Of a stretch of DNA of 64,000 bases, positions 1 through 6,773 are shown piece by piece; the first letter of the stretch is position 1; each line of letters starts with the position of its first letter. A model generated the notes under the pieces. That model was not told the DNA's origin, made no database searches, and saw only the letters and a program-made list of their open reading frames with translations. Source of the DNA: Aurantimonas sp. 22II-16-19i (GTDB lineage Bacteria; Pseudomonadota; Alphaproteobacteria; Rhizobiales; Rhizobiaceae). The stretch lies in the NCBI RefSeq assembly GCF_002088275.1, contig NZ_AQQS01000018.1, forward strand, positions 1 through 64,000, read 5' to 3'. The translations under genes were made by a program, and so were the position numbers.

Positions 1-8
1 GAACGAAA

Positions 9-43
9 GCGGCCGGCGGATGGGATCCGCCGGCCGCTTTTTT
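9..43 (+). terminator. rho-independent terminator
   Basis: A perfect 12-bp stem (9-20 with 26-37) around a 5-nt loop is followed directly by six T on the plus strand. It should end transcription of a plus-strand gene lying left of the window. Read on the minus strand only three T follow the stem, so it is at best a weak terminator for the outer-membrane gene that ends at 83. Confidence 0.8.
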
Positions 44-82
44 ATCGAGAGGATGGGGCGACCGAAGTCGCCCGCGCCGATC

Positions 83-856
83 TTAGTTGAAGTGGTAGGA
101 CGCCTTGGCCCAGACCGTGTGGAAGTCGAGGTCTTCGTCGTTCGAATCGGTCGTGTAGCTGATCGTGTCGCCGGCGCCGTTCGTGCCGGTCACGGTCTGC
201 TCGTTCGAGCCGAGGTTGGTGTAGAGATACTCGACGCCGAAGGAGAGGTTCTGGGTCGCCATCACGTCGACGCCGGCGCCGACGGAGTAGCCGATGTCCG
301 CATCGTCGCCATCGGAGTCGAAGTCGTAGCCGGCGATCGACGGTGCCGAGATGTTGTTGTCGACGCCGGCATAGGCGAGACCGCCCGAACCGTAGACGAG
401 AACGTTGTCCATGGCATAGCCGAGGCGAGCACGAACCGTGCCGAGATAGTTGATCTCGCTGTTCGCGTTGAACTCGGCGCCGCCCGGCGTCGTGTAGGAG
501 CGGTTCGTCTCGGCGTCGATGTAGTTGAAGTCGGTGACGGCACCGAGAACGACGTTGTTCTGGAACTGGTAGTCGTAGCCGATATGCGCGCCACCGATGA
601 AGCCGGCATTGTCGTCGTCATCGAAGACGCCCGTGCCGAACACCGGATCGCTGGTGTTGAAGTTGGCGCCGTTGTCGCTGTTGCCGAACGCGACGCCGGC
701 CTGGACGCCGAGGTTGAGGCCGCTCCAGGTGGTCGTCTGCGCGATCGGCTCGATGGCCATCGGGGCCGGTGCCGGGGGCTCGGGGACGAGGATGTCGGCA
801 GCCATGGACGGGGTGGCGATCGCGGTGGCGGCGAGAAGCAGTGCGAGGCGTTTCAT
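83..856 (-). CDS. outer-membrane beta-barrel protein (Omp25/Omp31-like)
   Basis: This 257-residue protein begins with a classical signal peptide (about 20 residues, cleavage after SMA) and a short Pro-rich linker. It continues as alternating amphipathic strands with Gly/Asn/Asp-rich turns, including a segment like 'FIGGAHIGYDYQFQNN' and a C-terminal strand ending KASYHFN. That is the layout of small eight-stranded barrels such as Omp25/Omp31 of rhizobial relatives, which link the outer membrane to the envelope and act as surface antigens. A strong Shine-Dalgarno, AAAGGAG (865-871 on the plus-strand map), fixes the start. The penultimate rather than last residue is the usual terminal Phe. The family is confident; the specific role is not known. 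Confidence 0.85.
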   Translation of the reverse strand: MKRLALLLAATAIATPSMAADILVPEPPAPAPMAIEPIAQTTTWSGLNLGVQAGVAFGNSDNGANFNTSDPVFGTGVFDDDDNAGFIGGAHIGYDYQFQNNVVLGAVTDFNYIDAETNRSYTTPGGAEFNANSEINYLGTVRARLGYAMDNVLVYGSGGLAYAGVDNNISAPSIAGYDFDSDGDDADIGYSVGAGVDVMATQNLSFGVEYLYTNLGSNEQTVTGTNGAGDTISYTTDSNDEDLDFHTVWAKASYHFN

Positions 857-1400
857 GTATCAGTCTCCTTTGTCGCAAGCGCGACGAATGGGCAGAGGGC
901 CGTGGCTCCTGCGTGGCGGATCCGGAAGGCATCCGAATTCGACAACGACCCCTGATCCGTATGGTTGGCTGAAAGATGGCAGGAATGCGGTCATATTTGC
1001 TGTGTTGCAGATGTGCCGCACTTGCCTCCGTCGCCGCGCTCTTAATGACCCATTCATCCTATGAAAGCGTTGAAAGTCGCTTAAAAATCAAGGTGAATAG
1101 AATTTTCCTCAAATCCGCCAGAGCTTTACGAGTGTGGCGAAACTGTGGAGACAAAATTCCCAAACGGAAGATCCGCCAGCCGCCCTGGTCCGTCGGGCGC
1201 GGACGCGTCCGCAGCCGCCTGCGGGTCCCCCGTCCGGGGCGGCCGGAACCGCCCCGCAGCGTGCAGCGGCCATGAGGCGCGACATGGCGTCACCTTGGAT
1301 TGGTTCTCATCTCTGATTGCCAAGCCGGCCTCTCGCGCAATATGGTCCCCTCAGCAGGTGCTTGGGCAAACTGACCAAGATTGTACAAAATGGAGGATCA
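857..1400. other. divergent intergenic region, omp / cytochrome c
   Basis: No gene was found in these 544 bases. The part next to the omp gene (about 960-1140) is visibly AT-richer than the surroundings and probably carries the omp promoter on the minus strand. The rest is GC-rich and leads into the cytochrome gene. No convincing -35/-10 pair could be assigned. Confidence 0.5.
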
Positions 1401-1847
1401 ATGCGTAGTTTCAGTCTCGCCATTGCCGGTGTGGCACTCGTCTTCGCCGCCGGCGCGGCATCGGCCCAGGACGTCGGCGATCCTGCGGCCGGCGAGAAGG
1501 TGTTCAACAAGTGCAAGGCGTGCCACGCCGTCGGCGAAGGCGCCAAGAACAAGATCGGGCCGGAGCTGAACGGCATCGTCGGCGACAAGCCCGGTGCCGA
1601 CCGTGGCGGCTACAAGTTCTCCAAGCCCTTCCAGGATTGGGCAGCCGACAAGACCTCCTGGAACCAGGAGCTCATGAGCACCTGGCTCGCGGATCCGCGC
1701 GGCACGGTCAAGGGCACCAAGATGGCCTTTGCCGGCATCAAGAAGCCCGACGAACTCAGCAACGTCATCGCCTATCTCGCGACCTTCGACGAGAATGGCG
1801 GCGCGCAGGATCCGGCCGAGGCGCTGAAGGCGGCAGCCGCCAAGTAG
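1401..1847 (+). CDS. soluble class I cytochrome c (c2/c550-like)
   Basis: The 148-residue product has a signal peptide cleaved after ASA (residue 22) and one covalent haem site, C38-K-A-C41-H42. A Met near 'GTKMAFAG' is the likely sixth ligand. Size and fold match periplasmic class I cytochromes c of the c2/c550 type, which carry electrons between the bc1 complex and oxidases or other acceptors. The ATG at 1401 is preceded by GGAGG (1392-1396) and gives a correctly placed signal peptide; an upstream in-frame start at 1317 is not needed. The gene stands alone and ends at a clear terminator. The ccm genes further right would mature its haem. Confidence 0.92.
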   Translation: MRSFSLAIAGVALVFAAGAASAQDVGDPAAGEKVFNKCKACHAVGEGAKNKIGPELNGIVGDKPGADRGGYKFSKPFQDWAADKTSWNQELMSTWLADPRGTVKGTKMAFAGIKKPDELSNVIAYLATFDENGGAQDPAEALKAAAAK

Positions 1848-1877
1848 TCTTCGGGCGACCCTCGCCCATCATGAAGA

Positions 1878-1911
1878 GCGGTGCCGCCCCTGTCGGGGCG
1901 GGCCGCTTTTT
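1878..1911 (+). terminator. rho-independent terminator of cytochrome c gene
   Basis: A GC-rich stem (GCGG..CCGCCCC pairing with GGGGCGG..CCGC, small bulge, TGTC loop) is followed by five T. It lies about 30 bases after the cytochrome stop codon. Confidence 0.8.
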
Positions 1912-1980
1912 GTTTGGCGGGGACTTTGAAGACCGGCGATTCTTCCGGCCGCGGCATCCGCATCATCGAGATCCCCGCCG

Positions 1981-2544
1981 TCATTCCTCGCCGGGCGCGA
2001 TGCTCCGGCCGTCGGGCATCCGGTTGCCGCTCTCGCCCGCCGGATTGCCGAACGGCACCGGCGGCGCGCCGGCTCGCGCTTCCTCGTCATGGGCGAGCGC
2101 CCAGTGCACCGAGGGAAAGGCGAGTTCGTCGCGGGGGATCTCCGCCGGATCGAACAGCCGGACCTCGAGGCTTTCCGGCCCGGCGGCGACATGCCCCGTC
2201 GCCAGCCTCGCCCGGTAGATCAGCTGCACCTGGCTGATGCGCGGCACCGAATAGACCGCCAGGAGCCGCTCGATCACCAGCGCGGCCTCCGCCTCCTCCA
2301 TCGCCTCGCGCCGCGCCCCGTCCTCCGGCGTCTCGTTGAGTTCGAGATAACCGGCCGGGATCGTCCAGAAGCCGCGTCGCGGCTCGATCGCCCGGCGGCA
2401 GAGGAGGATCCTGTCGTCGTGGCGCACCACCGAGCCGACGACGATCTTGGGGTTTTCGTAGGCGACATAGCCGCAGCTGTCGCAGATCCTGCGGGCAACG
2501 CTGTCGTCGTCGGGGGTGCGGAGGGTGAAGGATGGTTCGGCCAT
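1981..2544 (-). CDS. NUDIX hydrolase with half zinc-ribbon
   Basis: This 187-residue protein has an N-terminal C-D-S-C pair (residues 21-24, half of a zinc ribbon) and then a Nudix box from G65 (GYLELNE...RREAMEEAE). The metal-binding REx2EE core is intact, although the family Gly two positions after it is Glu. Related proteins (COG1051 type) hydrolyse ADP-ribose or other nucleoside-diphosphate derivatives; the substrate here is unknown. The start at 2544 (MAEPSFTLR) is preferred because the upstream extension is Arg-rich and unlike the family. The reading frame could extend to 2670. The C-terminal tail after 'HDEEARAG' is low-complexity. Confidence 0.85.
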   Translation of the reverse strand: MAEPSFTLRTPDDDSVARRICDSCGYVAYENPKIVVGSVVRHDDRILLCRRAIEPRRGFWTIPAGYLELNETPEDGARREAMEEAEAALVIERLLAVYSVPRISQVQLIYRARLATGHVAAGPESLEVRLFDPAEIPRDELAFPSVHWALAHDEEARAGAPPVPFGNPAGESGNRMPDGRSIAPGEE

Positions 2545-2855
2545 GGGCCTATAGATGGTCGCGGCGGCGCGCCGGGGAATGGCAAAGGCCGGCAAGCGGG
2601 GGCGCCGACTGGTTCTCCGCGTATCTTCTGGCCTCGGTTGCTCGCGGGGTCCGCGGCGGAGAAGGTCCATGACGCCGTGGACGGGACGCCGACGCGTCGG
2701 GCCTGGCGGTTTCGTCCCGGCATGACAGGTCGTAGGATCGGCGCGCGCGCGTCGCGGCGTTGGCGCGCCCGAAGCGGGCCACCGGCTCGGGCGCGGCCCT
2801 GAAGCTCCGCGGCAGGTCGTCGCAGGCAGGTCGTCGCAGGCAGGGAGAGTGAGCG
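2545..2855. other. intergenic region, NUDIX / kinase
   Basis: These 311 GC-rich bases between divergent genes hold no recognisable gene or RNA. The end near 2845 carries GGGAGAG, the ribosome-binding site of the kinase gene. Confidence 0.45.
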
Positions 2856-3521
2856 ATGTCGCAGGATCGTGAAATGGCGGACTCAGCCGCGGGGCCGGCG
2901 ACGGTCTTTCGGGACGAGTTTCTCCATCGGGTGCTCGGGCTTGCGGGCGATCGCCGGGTGATCGTCGCGATCGCCGGCTCGCCAGGCTCGGGAAAGAGCA
3001 CGCTGGCCGACTGGCTGGTCGGGGAACTCGACGTCCAGCGGCCGGGCACCGCCGCCGTGCTGCCGATGGACGGGTTCCATTTCGACGACCTGGTGCTGAA
3101 CGCGCGGGGCCACCGCCCGCGCAAGGGTGCGCCGCACACCTTCGACACCGGCGGGCTGGCCTCGACGCTCGCCCGGCTCGCCGCCGACGACGGCACCGAG
3201 ATCGCGGTGCCGGTCTTCGACCGGGCGATCGAGATCGCCCGCGCCGGCGCCCGCATCATCGGGCCGACGATCCGGACCGTCGTGGTGGAGGGCAACTATC
3301 TCCTGCTGGACGATCCGGCCTGGGCGCCGCTGCGCCGGCATTTCGACCTGACGGCGATGCTCGACGTGCCGGAGGAAATCCTGCGCCGGCGGCTGACGGA
3401 GCGTTGGCTCGGCTTCGGCTACGATCCGCAGGCGCTGGAGACGAAGCTGTCGGGCAACGACCTGCCCAACATGCGCACCGTGCTGGCAAACAGCGTCCGG
3501 CCGGACCTGCGGATCGCCTGA
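2856..3521 (+). CDS. P-loop nucleoside/sugar kinase family protein
   Basis: The 221-residue protein carries a Walker A loop GSPGSGKST near residue 42 and the uridine-kinase/pantothenate-kinase-like motif 'MDGFHFDD'. A later 'VVVEGNYLLLDDPAW' is the second conserved strand, followed by an Arg-rich lid (ILRRRLTERW). It resembles the small kinases annotated as nucleoside/nucleotide kinase or FrcK in rhizobia; the phosphate acceptor cannot be told from sequence. A GGGAGAG lies 6 bases before the ATG; an internal Met (MADSAAG) is a possible alternative start. It converges with the haem operon, leaving only 15 bases between stops. Confidence 0.8.
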   Translation: MSQDREMADSAAGPATVFRDEFLHRVLGLAGDRRVIVAIAGSPGSGKSTLADWLVGELDVQRPGTAAVLPMDGFHFDDLVLNARGHRPRKGAPHTFDTGGLASTLARLAADDGTEIAVPVFDRAIEIARAGARIIGPTIRTVVVEGNYLLLDDPAWAPLRRHFDLTAMLDVPEEILRRRLTERWLGFGYDPQALETKLSGNDLPNMRTVLANSVRPDLRIA

Positions 3522-3536
3522 CGGCTGGCCGCCGCG

Positions 3537-4403
3537 TCAGCGCGCACGGGTTCTCGCGCCGGCCATCCTCGTGACAGGCTCGGGGACCGCGTCGCTCCGC
3601 CGGCCGGCATGGATCGCGGAAAGATCCGGCAGGACCGCCGGCCTCGCCCAGCCGGACGGCTGCAATATGGTCATCGGCGTGCCGAAGACCTTCGACAGGA
3701 CGCCCTCTTCCACCAGCCGCGCCGGCTCGCCGTCGGCGGCGAGCGCGCCGGCCTGCAAAACCATCAGCCGGTCGCAGAAGCCGACGGCCATGTTGAGGTC
3801 GTGGAGCACCGTGACGACGATGCCGCCCTCGTCGGCAAAGCGCCGGGCGATCGCCAGGACATCCAGCTGGTGGCGGATGTCGAGGCTGGCGGTCGGCTCG
3901 TCGAGGAGCAGCAGCTTGGCGCGGCCGTCCTCCACCGGACGGCCGATCTGGCAGAGCACGCGGGCGAGCTGCACCCGCTGCTGCTCGCCGCCGGACAGGC
4001 GCTGGTAGAGGCGGTCGCCGAAGCCCTCCAGATCGACCGCCGCGAAGGCCTCCTCGACGGCCTGCCGGCGGGCCGTGGCGGTCAGCCCCGCCCGCTGACG
4101 CAGGCCGAGGCCGACGATCTCGAAGGCGGTGAAGGGAAAGGCGATGGCTGCCGCCTGGGGCAGCACGGCGCGCCGTCTGGCAAGCTCTGCCGGGGGAATG
4201 GCGAAGACGTCGTCGCCATCGAGGCTGACATGCCCGGCCTCCGGCCGCCGCTCGCCGCTGATCGCCTTCAGGAGCGTCGACTTGCCCGCGCCGTTCGGGC
4301 CGATCACCGCCGTCATCCGCCCCGGCCCGATCTCGGCCGAGACCGGTCCGAGGATCTTGCGGTGGCCGGCGACGACCCGGATGTCGGAAATTGCCAGTGC
4401 CAT
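3537..4403 (-). CDS. hmuV: haem ABC transporter ATPase HmuV
   Basis: This 288-residue cytoplasmic ATPase has Walker A GPNGAGKS (35-42), an ABC signature LSGGEQQRVQLAR, Walker B LLLLDEPTASLD and the switch His in VLHDLNMA. It is of the FecE/HmuV type and powers haem import through HmuU. The ATG at 4403 begins 5 bases after the hmuU stop, so it is the last gene of the hmuPTUV operon. The C-terminal tail of about 20 residues is Arg-rich and longer than usual for the family. Confidence 0.93.
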   Translation of the reverse strand: MALAISDIRVVAGHRKILGPVSAEIGPGRMTAVIGPNGAGKSTLLKAISGERRPEAGHVSLDGDDVFAIPPAELARRRAVLPQAAAIAFPFTAFEIVGLGLRQRAGLTATARRQAVEEAFAAVDLEGFGDRLYQRLSGGEQQRVQLARVLCQIGRPVEDGRAKLLLLDEPTASLDIRHQLDVLAIARRFADEGGIVVTVLHDLNMAVGFCDRLMVLQAGALAADGEPARLVEEGVLSKVFGTPMTILQPSGWARPAVLPDLSAIHAGRRSDAVPEPVTRMAGARTRAR

Positions 4404-4408
4404 GCCGG

Positions 4409-5494
4409 TCAGAATCCTTCGAAGGCGCGTCGGCGCATCAAAAGCCACAGGAAGAACGGCGCGCCGATGGCCGCCGTGATGATGCCGATCGGCAGTTCGG
4501 CAGGGGCGACGAGCAGCCGCGCGCCGATGTCGGCGACGAGCATCAGCAGGGCGCCGCCGAGACTGGAGGCCGGGATGAGGAAGCGGTGGTTGGCGCCGAC
4601 CGCGAGCCGGAGGAGATGCGGCACGACGATGCCGACGAAGCCGATGGTGCCGGACACCGCGACGGCGACGCCGGTCGCCGCGGCGACGAGGAGAATCGCC
4701 AGCCGCTTCATCGCCTCGACCCGCAGCCCCATGTGGAAGGCCTCCGCCTCGCCCAGCACCAGCGCGTCGAGGCCGCGCGCCAGCAGCGGCGCCGAGGCGA
4801 CGATGGCCAGCATGATCGGGCCGGTGATCATCACCTTCTCCCAGGTCACGCCGCCGAGCCCGCCGAGATTCCAGAAGGTGAGGTCGCGCAGCTGGGTGTC
4901 GTCGCTGAGGAACGCCAGATAGCCCATGATCGCGGCGGCGAAGGCGGCGAGGGCGACGCCGGCGAGCAGCATCGTCGCCACCGAGGTCGAGCCGCCGCGG
5001 GTGGCGATGGCGTAGAGGGCGAGGGTGGCGGCGAGCGCGCCGACGAAGGCCGCGAGCGGCAAGGCATAGCCGCCGAGGATCGCGGTGAGCGGGGCGAGGG
5101 CGCCGCCGCCCAGCACGATCATCGAGACGGCGCCGAGGGCGGCGCCGTTCGACACGCCGAGGATCGCCGGGTCGGCGAGGGGATTGCGGAACAGCCCCTG
5201 CATGATCGCGCCGCCGAGCGCCAGCATCGCGCCGATCAGCACCGCCATGATCGCCCGCGGCAGCCGGATCTGCCAGACGATCACCACCTCGCCGAGGGGA
5301 AACGCCCGGGTATCGGGCCCCGCCGCGAGGATGCGGACCACCCTGTCGGGTGACAGCGCCGAGGGCCCGATGCCGATCGCCAGAACCGCCATCACAGCCA
5401 CGCAAAGGGCGAGGATGCCGAGGGCGACGGCCTCGGCGAGGGAGCGGTCTCCGGGTGCGCGGGCCATGGCCGCAGAAACGGTGAGCGGGGTCAT
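4409..5494 (-). CDS. hmuU: haem ABC transporter permease HmuU
   Basis: The 361-residue integral membrane protein shows about ten hydrophobic segments and the FecCD/BtuC hallmarks: 'RLPRAIMAVLIGAMLALGGAIMQGLFRNPLADPAILG' region near residue 80-115 and 'GTIGFVGIVVPHLLRL' near 285-300, the loop that contacts the ATPase. It moves haem from the periplasmic binding protein into the cytoplasm. Its start overlaps the hmuT stop by four bases (ATGA), indicating translational coupling. Confidence 0.94.
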   Translation of the reverse strand: MTPLTVSAAMARAPGDRSLAEAVALGILALCVAVMAVLAIGIGPSALSPDRVVRILAAGPDTRAFPLGEVVIVWQIRLPRAIMAVLIGAMLALGGAIMQGLFRNPLADPAILGVSNGAALGAVSMIVLGGGALAPLTAILGGYALPLAAFVGALAATLALYAIATRGGSTSVATMLLAGVALAAFAAAIMGYLAFLSDDTQLRDLTFWNLGGLGGVTWEKVMITGPIMLAIVASAPLLARGLDALVLGEAEAFHMGLRVEAMKRLAILLVAAATGVAVAVSGTIGFVGIVVPHLLRLAVGANHRFLIPASSLGGALLMLVADIGARLLVAPAELPIGIITAAIGAPFFLWLLMRRRAFEGF

Positions 5495-6393
5495 CTGGCC
5501 GGCTTGATCGTGCCGGGATAGAGCTGCGCGGCGAGATCGCGCGCCGCATCCGCCGTGCGCGGGCCGAAGCCGAGGAGGTAGGAGGCGTCCATCCGCACCA
5601 GCGCCCCGGCCTCGCCGGCTGGAGTGGCCGCCAGCGCCGGGATTGCGAAGGGATCGACCGCGGCATGGTTCGGCCCCGCCCCGGTCATCATCACGACGAC
5701 GTCGGGCGCGAGCTCCGTCGCGGCTTCCGCCGACAGCGTCTTGTAGCCGTTGGCCTCGGCAAAGACGTTCCGTCCCCCGGCGATCGCGATGATCGCGTCG
5801 GCGGCGGTGTCCGATCCTGCCGCCATCGGCCGGCCGTCGACGATGGAGAGGATGAAGAGGACCCGCTTGCGCTCCTCGATCGGCGCCAGCTCGGCTGCGA
5901 GGCGCTCGAGCCCGTCCTCGACCGTCTGCGCGAGCGCCTTGCCCTCTTCGGGCTTGCCGGCCGCCGCGCCGATCGCCGCCAGTTTCTCCGCCAGCACCTC
6001 GATCCCGTGGCCGCCGGGGATCGTCTCGACCCGCACGCCGGAGCTCTTGAGGAGAGCAATGGCCGGCGGCGGGCCGGCGCCCTCTTCCATCAGCACGAGG
6101 TCCGGCGACCGGGTCAGGACACCTTCGGCGGACAAAGCGCGCATGTAGCCGACATTGGGCTTCTGCGCGGCCTCGGGCGGATAGACCGAGGTGGTGTCGA
6201 CGGCGACGATCCGGTCCTCGACGCCGAGGGCATAGAGGGTCTCGGTGACGGCGCCGCCGATGGCGACGATGCGCGCCGGCTGGCTCTCCTCTGCGCTCGC
6301 CTGGAAGACGAGCGACGCCGCGAGGGCGAATGGCAGGACGGCGCGGATGGCGGCGGGGATGAGGGGTCTGATCGACATGGGCGTGGGGTTCAC
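5491..6393 (-). CDS. hmuT: haem-binding periplasmic protein HmuT
   Basis: This 300-residue periplasmic binding protein has an N-terminal hydrophobic signal (PFALAASLVFQASA) and the class III binding-protein opening 'RIVAIGGAVTETLYALG'. Later parts 'SPDLVLMEEGAGPP' and 'DVVVMMTGAG' are typical of HmuT/ShuT/PhuT haem carriers. The reading frame starts with GTG at 6393, overlapping the hmuP stop (GTGA); an ATG at 6378 is an equally possible start. It sits between hmuP and hmuU in the operon. Confidence 0.92.
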   Translation of the reverse strand: MNPTPMSIRPLIPAAIRAVLPFALAASLVFQASAEESQPARIVAIGGAVTETLYALGVEDRIVAVDTTSVYPPEAAQKPNVGYMRALSAEGVLTRSPDLVLMEEGAGPPPAIALLKSSGVRVETIPGGHGIEVLAEKLAAIGAAAGKPEEGKALAQTVEDGLERLAAELAPIEERKRVLFILSIVDGRPMAAGSDTAADAIIAIAGGRNVFAEANGYKTLSAEAATELAPDVVVMMTGAGPNHAAVDPFAIPALAATPAGEAGALVRMDASYLLGFGPRTADAARDLAAQLYPGTIKPAR

Positions 6394-6578
6394 TTCGTGA
6401 GGATGAGCTTGCCGGCCCTCGTCAGCCGCAAGCGGTAGATGGCATCGCCGTGGTGGATCTCGATTTCGTGTTTGTCCGCAAAGAGTTCCGTGGCGGAGAC
6501 GACGCGCCGGCCCGCTTGCGCGGTCGAGATGGCACGTCCAACCGGTTCGGACGGGTCGGTGCGGAGATCGTCATCCAC
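6390..6578 (-). CDS. hmuP: haemin uptake protein HemP/HmuP
   Basis: The small protein ends in the HemP-family signature 'LFADKHEIEIHHGDAIYRLRLTRAGKLILTK' split as an acidic strand, H-x-G-x-x-YRLR and TR-GKLILTK. In Bradyrhizobium HmuP acts as a co-activator of the haem operon. The GTG start at 6578 (62 residues) is preferred because GGAG lies 10 bases upstream. A TTG at 6611 would give 73 residues but lacks a Shine-Dalgarno. It is the first gene of the minus-strand haem operon and overlaps hmuT by four bases. Confidence 0.82.
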   Translation of the reverse strand: MDDDLRTDPSEPVGRAISTAQAGRRVVSATELFADKHEIEIHHGDAIYRLRLTRAGKLILTK

Positions 6579-6623
6579 TTTAGAAAGTCTCCAATCATGC
6601 AGCGATTTCAAGGCAATAGAAGT

Positions 6624-6638
6624 TGACTCTGGTTATCA
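6624..6638 (+). promoter_or_regulatory. iron-responsive operator-like site (TGA-N9-TCA)
   Basis: TGACTCTGGTTATCA fits the iron-responsive operator pattern TGA-N9-TCA bound by RirA in rhizobia. It lies in the short divergent gap between hmuP and the TonB haem receptor and overlaps a TTGACT that could serve as a -35 box toward the receptor. The match is short, so chance cannot be excluded, but the location is what iron control predicts. Confidence 0.5.
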
Positions 6639-6773
6639 TATTATCTATCGCCGTCAATGGCGATGGCGAAACCGAGGGGGTTGCACCATCGGCCGAGGAC
6701 GTTAGCGAGCCAGCCCGCGAACCGCGGGTGCCAGCCAGGTCCCTGTCGAATCTCGAAAAATCAGGGGGTCTCC

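Noticed and set aside
1362-1389. TTGGGC-N16-TACAAA as the cytochrome c promoter
   Set aside because: Transcription would begin at about the Shine-Dalgarno (1392-1396), leaving no room for ribosome binding.
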